Assembly: GCA_003219175.1 (NCBI GenBank)
Contig: QHPU01000065.1
Span: 1-49,671, forward strand
Reading direction: 5' to 3'
Source of the DNA: Verrucomicrobiota bacterium
Lineage (GTDB): Bacteria > Verrucomicrobiota > Verrucomicrobiia > Chthoniobacterales > UBA10450
DNA length: 49,671 nucleotides
Of the stretch, positions 46,682-49,671 are shown in pieces. Position numbers and translations under genes: made by a program. Position 1 is the first letter of the stretch. Each line of letters opens with the position of its first letter. The notes under the pieces are model-generated. The model made no database searches, had not been told where the DNA came from, and saw nothing but the letters and a program-made list of their open reading frames with translations.

Positions 46682-49671
46682 TTAACTTACCTGTTCATAG
46701 GTAATTGCGAGACTTATCTGTTGCACGATTATGCAAGCCCTACCTTGTTGAACGGGATTTAGTTGACGCTGGCATGATGCCGCCAATGAATTGCCGCCGC
46801 GTGCCAAGGCGTACTCCGGCGTGAACTCGGTTTCCTCTGGTTCCTCCTCGACTTCGGCCATCGATTTCTCGCGATGCTCCTTGGCAATGAGCATGTAGAG
46901 CGATGGAACGATGAATAGCGTGAAGATCGTTCCGATCGTCATCCCGCCGACTAAAACAAGACCGATGGAATTTCGCGCGGCGGCCCCGGCACCGGTGACA
47001 AGCGTGAGCGGGAAGTGACCGGCCACAGTGGCAACACTCGTCATCATGATCGGACGCAAACGAATGCGCGCGGCTTGGGCGACGGCTGCGAGCTTCTCCA
47101 ATCCTTGTCGTTGCAACTCATTAGCGAATTGCACGATCAGGATTCCATTCTTTGAGACAAGGCCGACGAGCGTTACGAGGCCAACCTGCGAATAGATGTT
47201 GAACGACGTGGTCCAACTGTCGGTGAAGAACTTGCCAAATGGCATCTTCAAAAACATGAAAATGGCGGCGCCGAAAAGCGCCAGGGGTACCGAGCCGAGA
47301 AGAATGATGAACGGATCGCGGAAACTGTTGAACTGCGCCGCGAGGACGAGAAAGATCAAAACGATCGCGAGGAGGAAAACGGCACCAAATTTACTGCCTT
47401 CAAGTCGCAGCTGACGTGACCCGCCCGTGTAATCGATTTTATAACCTGCGGGCAGAATTTTGTGGGCCTCATTCTCGAGAAACTTTAAGGCACTATCGAC
47501 GGAGCCGGTCGGGACGCCGCTAATGGTGACGGCATTCAGTTGTTGCATGCGGTTGAGCGAACGCGCGACTGCTTTGTGCTGGATTGTGGAGATAGTGCTG
47601 AGCGGCACTAGCTGATTGTTGGGGCCGCTGACGTAAATGTCTTTCAACTGTTCCGGATTCAACCGGTCCACTCGTTTGATCTGCGGGATGACCTTGTAAC
47701 TATACCCTTCCATGTTGAAACGATTGACAAAGTTACCGCCAATACTTGCGGAGAGGTCGGCCCCGACTTTTTGCATATCGAGACCCATGGATGAAACTTT
47801 GTCGTGATCGAAAACGATCTGTGCCTGCGGTTGATCGATCTTGGTATCGATGTCGCCGAATTGAAAGATATGCGCCTGCATCGCGTTCAGGAAAATTTGC
47901 CTCGCTAACTCCAGAATACGTTCCTGGCTGGCGGTCGAGGCGATGACGAAGCTAACCGGAAAATTATCACTCCCCGGAAGCGCTTCCGGCATGATCGGAA
48001 ACATTTGGATCCCCGGAATGGCGGCGAGTTTTTGCTGAACGACGGGCAGGTATGCTTTCGTTGGTGTCTTGCGCGTGCCCCACGGTTTTAACACCATCCC
48101 GCCGAAGCCATTGTCCGGAAACGTGATCTGAAAAGTGAAACGCGTATCCGGGATGTCCTGAAAAACTTTTCCAGCGGCGTCGGCATAACGAATCGTGTCA
48201 TCAATAGTTGCGTTCGCCGGCGCGGTGATGATGCCGAAGATGACGCCCTGATCTTCCTTCGGCGCCAATTCCTTGGTTGCTACTTTTGGAATCGTCGCAA
48301 ACATGAAGAGCGCGATTAGCGATATACCAGCCCAAACAACGTAAACAGCCGGGCGCGCATTCAAGGTTCGATCGAGGTGGCTCCCGTACCAATCGCGAAA
48401 TCGATCGAAGGTCCGGTTAACGAAACCTTCGAAACCGTGGTCCGAGTGCTCGGCACGGAGCAAGTGTGCTGACATCATCGGCGACAAGACCAGTGCGACT
48501 ACTCCAGAAATAAAGACTGCACCGGCGAGAGTAAGGGCAAATTCACGGAAAAGCGCGCCGGTCAATCCGCCTTGCAGCGCGATCGGAGTGTAAACTGCCG
48601 CCAGCGTGATTGTCATCGCAATGATCGGTGAGATCAATTCGCGCGCGCCGACGAGGGCGGCGTTCATGCGCGACAAACCTTCGCGCATGTGGCGTTCGAC
48701 GTTTTCAACGACGACGATGGCATCATCGACCACCAACCCGACCGAAAGCACGATTGCCAACAGGGTGAGCAGGTTGAGGCTGAAACCAAACACCTGCATC
48801 AGGAACAGCGCACCGATGAGCGAAATCGGAATTGCCACTACCGGCACAAGGACCGATCGGATTGAGCCAAGGAACAGGAAGATTACGACTACGACGATGA
48901 GCAGCGTGTCGAGCAACGTTTTTACGACTTCATGGATGGCGTCATTGATGTAAGCCGTGGCGTCGTAGGCCATCTCTCCCGTCATTCCGGTTGGCAGTTC
49001 CTTCTTGATCTGCTCTAATTCGACCCGCACCCGCTTGATCACGTCGACCGAGTTTGCGGTCGGCAGGACCCAGATGCCCATGAACACGGCTTTTTGGCCG
49101 GAGAAACGCACTTCGGCGTTGTAGTCTTCGGCGCCGAGAACGACGTCGGCGATGTCGCCCAGCCGAACGAGCGTGTTTTTGTCCTGTTTGACTACGAGCT
49201 GTTTGAACTGATCCGCCGTGTGGAGGTCCGTGTTTGCAGTCAGATTAACCTGCAGAAGCGAGCCTTTGGTGCTGCCGACGGCAGACAGGTAGTTATTTCG
49301 AGAAAGCGCACTCTTAACGTCGCTCGGGCTAATATTCAGTGCCGCCATCCGCTCCGGTTTCATCCAGATGCGCATGGCAAAGGTACGACCGCCGAGAATA
49401 TCCGCCTTTTGCACTCCACCGACGGCGGTCAAACGTGGTTGGACCAGACGCACCAGATAATCGGTCACCTCGTTAGGCTGAAGAATGTCGGATGTAAAAC
49501 TAAGGTAAGCAGACGCAAACTGGGAATCAGCTGTCTGGATTGCTATGACAGGAATCTCCGCTTCCGGCGGGAGGTCACGCCGGATGGCATCTACCCTGGA
49601 GCTGATGTCGGACAGAGCTTTGTTGGGGTCATAGTTCAGTTTCAAACGCACGGTGATCGTCGAAATACCCT
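46682..49671 (-). CDS. RND efflux pump permease, 3' part (start outside window)
   Basis: The frame is open at the window edge (…GISTITVRLKLNYDPNKALS), so the first helix and start are missing. About 995 residues are present. TM4 has VLSVGLVVDDAIVVVENVER with the proton-relay aspartates, the second half shows QLRLEGSKFGAVFLLAIVLI, FLVLAAQFNSFRDPFIILLG and VGLVTLVGLVSKNGILIVQF. It is closest to the HAE1-like (multidrug) RND group. The C-terminus (about residues 955-989) is odd: after FTPEYALARGGN, the frame runs through CIIVQQISLAITYEQVS and stops just beside the tRNA-like fragment, so the natural end may have been replaced. No adaptor gene is in view. Confidence 0.88.
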   Translation of the reverse strand, partial: GISTITVRLKLNYDPNKALSDISSRVDAIRRDLPPEAEIPVIAIQTADSQFASAYLSFTSDILQPNEVTDYLVRLVQPRLTAVGGVQKADILGGRTFAMRIWMKPERMAALNISPSDVKSALSRNNYLSAVGSTKGSLLQVNLTANTDLHTADQFKQLVVKQDKNTLVRLGDIADVVLGAEDYNAEVRFSGQKAVFMGIWVLPTANSVDVIKRVRVELEQIKKELPTGMTGEMAYDATAYINDAIHEVVKTLLDTLLIVVVVIFLFLGSIRSVLVPVVAIPISLIGALFLMQVFGFSLNLLTLLAIVLSVGLVVDDAIVVVENVERHMREGLSRMNAALVGARELISPIIAMTITLAAVYTPIALQGGLTGALFREFALTLAGAVFISGVVALVLSPMMSAHLLRAEHSDHGFEGFVNRTFDRFRDWYGSHLDRTLNARPAVYVVWAGISLIALFMFATIPKVATKELAPKEDQGVIFGIITAPANATIDDTIRYADAAGKVFQDIPDTRFTFQITFPDNGFGGMVLKPWGTRKTPTKAYLPVVQQKLAAIPGIQMFPIMPEALPGSDNFPVSFVIASTASQERILELARQIFLNAMQAHIFQFGDIDTKIDQPQAQIVFDHDKVSSMGLDMQKVGADLSASIGGNFVNRFNMEGYSYKVIPQIKRVDRLNPEQLKDIYVSGPNNQLVPLSTISTIQHKAVARSLNRMQQLNAVTISGVPTGSVDSALKFLENEAHKILPAGYKIDYTGGSRQLRLEGSKFGAVFLLAIVLIFLVLAAQFNSFRDPFIILLGSVPLALFGAAIFMFLKMPFGKFFTDSWTTSFNIYSQVGLVTLVGLVSKNGILIVQFANELQRQGLEKLAAVAQAARIRLRPIMMTSVATVAGHFPLTLVTGAGAAARNSIGLVLVGGMTIGTIFTLFIVPSLYMLIAKEHREKSMAEVEEEPEETEFTPEYALARGGNSLAASCQRQLNPVQQGRACIIVQQISLAITYEQVS

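Noticed and set aside
46640-46760. complete tRNA gene
   Set aside because: The T arm and 3' acceptor strand are good, but there is no matching 5' acceptor strand or D arm within the expected distance, so only a fragment is supported.

Overview
The window (49,671 bp, roughly 55% G+C by eye) reads as the chromosome of a Gram-negative, diderm, probably aerobic soil bacterium. Outer-membrane beta-barrels, two RND efflux pumps, secreted YVTN/YncE beta-propellers, an ECF42-type sigma factor with DUF899/YCII/VOC partners, a FlgO/TolB-like TPR protein and DUF4118 sensor kinases together suggest Verrucomicrobiota (Chthoniobacterales-like) or a similar soil lineage. This placement is an inference from gene style; there is no rRNA or other marker gene to settle it. 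There are no phages, CRISPR arrays, rRNAs or complete tRNAs, and no insertion sequences that I can see.

Layout. 1-2.3 kb: end of a DUF1259 gene, then a secreted beta-propeller (broken by an out-of-frame deletion) and an outer-membrane barrel. 2.3-5.6 kb: a tightly coupled operon of peptidase E, an ornithine cyclodeaminase-like enzyme, a stand-alone ChrB C-terminal domain and a LysE exporter, behind an operator-like palindrome. 5.7-9.4 kb: a small periplasmic protein, a truncated response regulator, and a second propeller/propeller/barrel cassette. 9.4-11.9 kb: COG4705-like and TauE/SafE-like membrane proteins and a dodecin. 12.1-13.6 kb: two decayed genes (CYTH protein, class III cyclase) around an intact receiver protein.

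13.7-20.4 kb is the most distinctive block. DUF899, VOC and YCII (DGPF) proteins lead to a C-terminally extended ECF42-like sigma factor. Four genes share a promoter-like module, (C/T)GTCC(A/T) - exactly 17 nt - CGT(C/T)GT, and begin with nearly the same first codons although their proteins belong to unrelated families. I read this as a small autoregulated sigma regulon laid out in cis.

20.5-24.5 kb: a large PAS/GAF NarL-type sensor kinase with its overlapping response regulator. 24.5-27.5 kb: a poorly coding stretch, a group-2 sigma-70 factor, a 42-residue membrane peptide and a thioredoxin-fold protein without active-site cysteines. 27.6-32.7 kb: an RND pump, its adaptor and a BamE-like protein. 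32.8-38.2 kb: a peptidoglycan-binding-domain protein, a degenerate receiver, an SRPBCC protein, a CDF metal exporter, a cupin, a DUF1905/YdeI protein and an old yellow enzyme. 38.3-40.3 kb: a TPR/FlgO-like membrane protein. 40.6-45.1 kb (minus strand): a compact seven-gene operon DUF302-DUF305-propeller-nitroreductase-RidA-VOC-NIPSNAP. 45.4-46.6 kb: a frameshifted ECF sigma gene overlapping a membrane-protein gene. 46.7 kb to the end (minus strand): a second RND permease, cut by the window edge, whose reading frame runs up to a tRNA 3'-end-like sequence.
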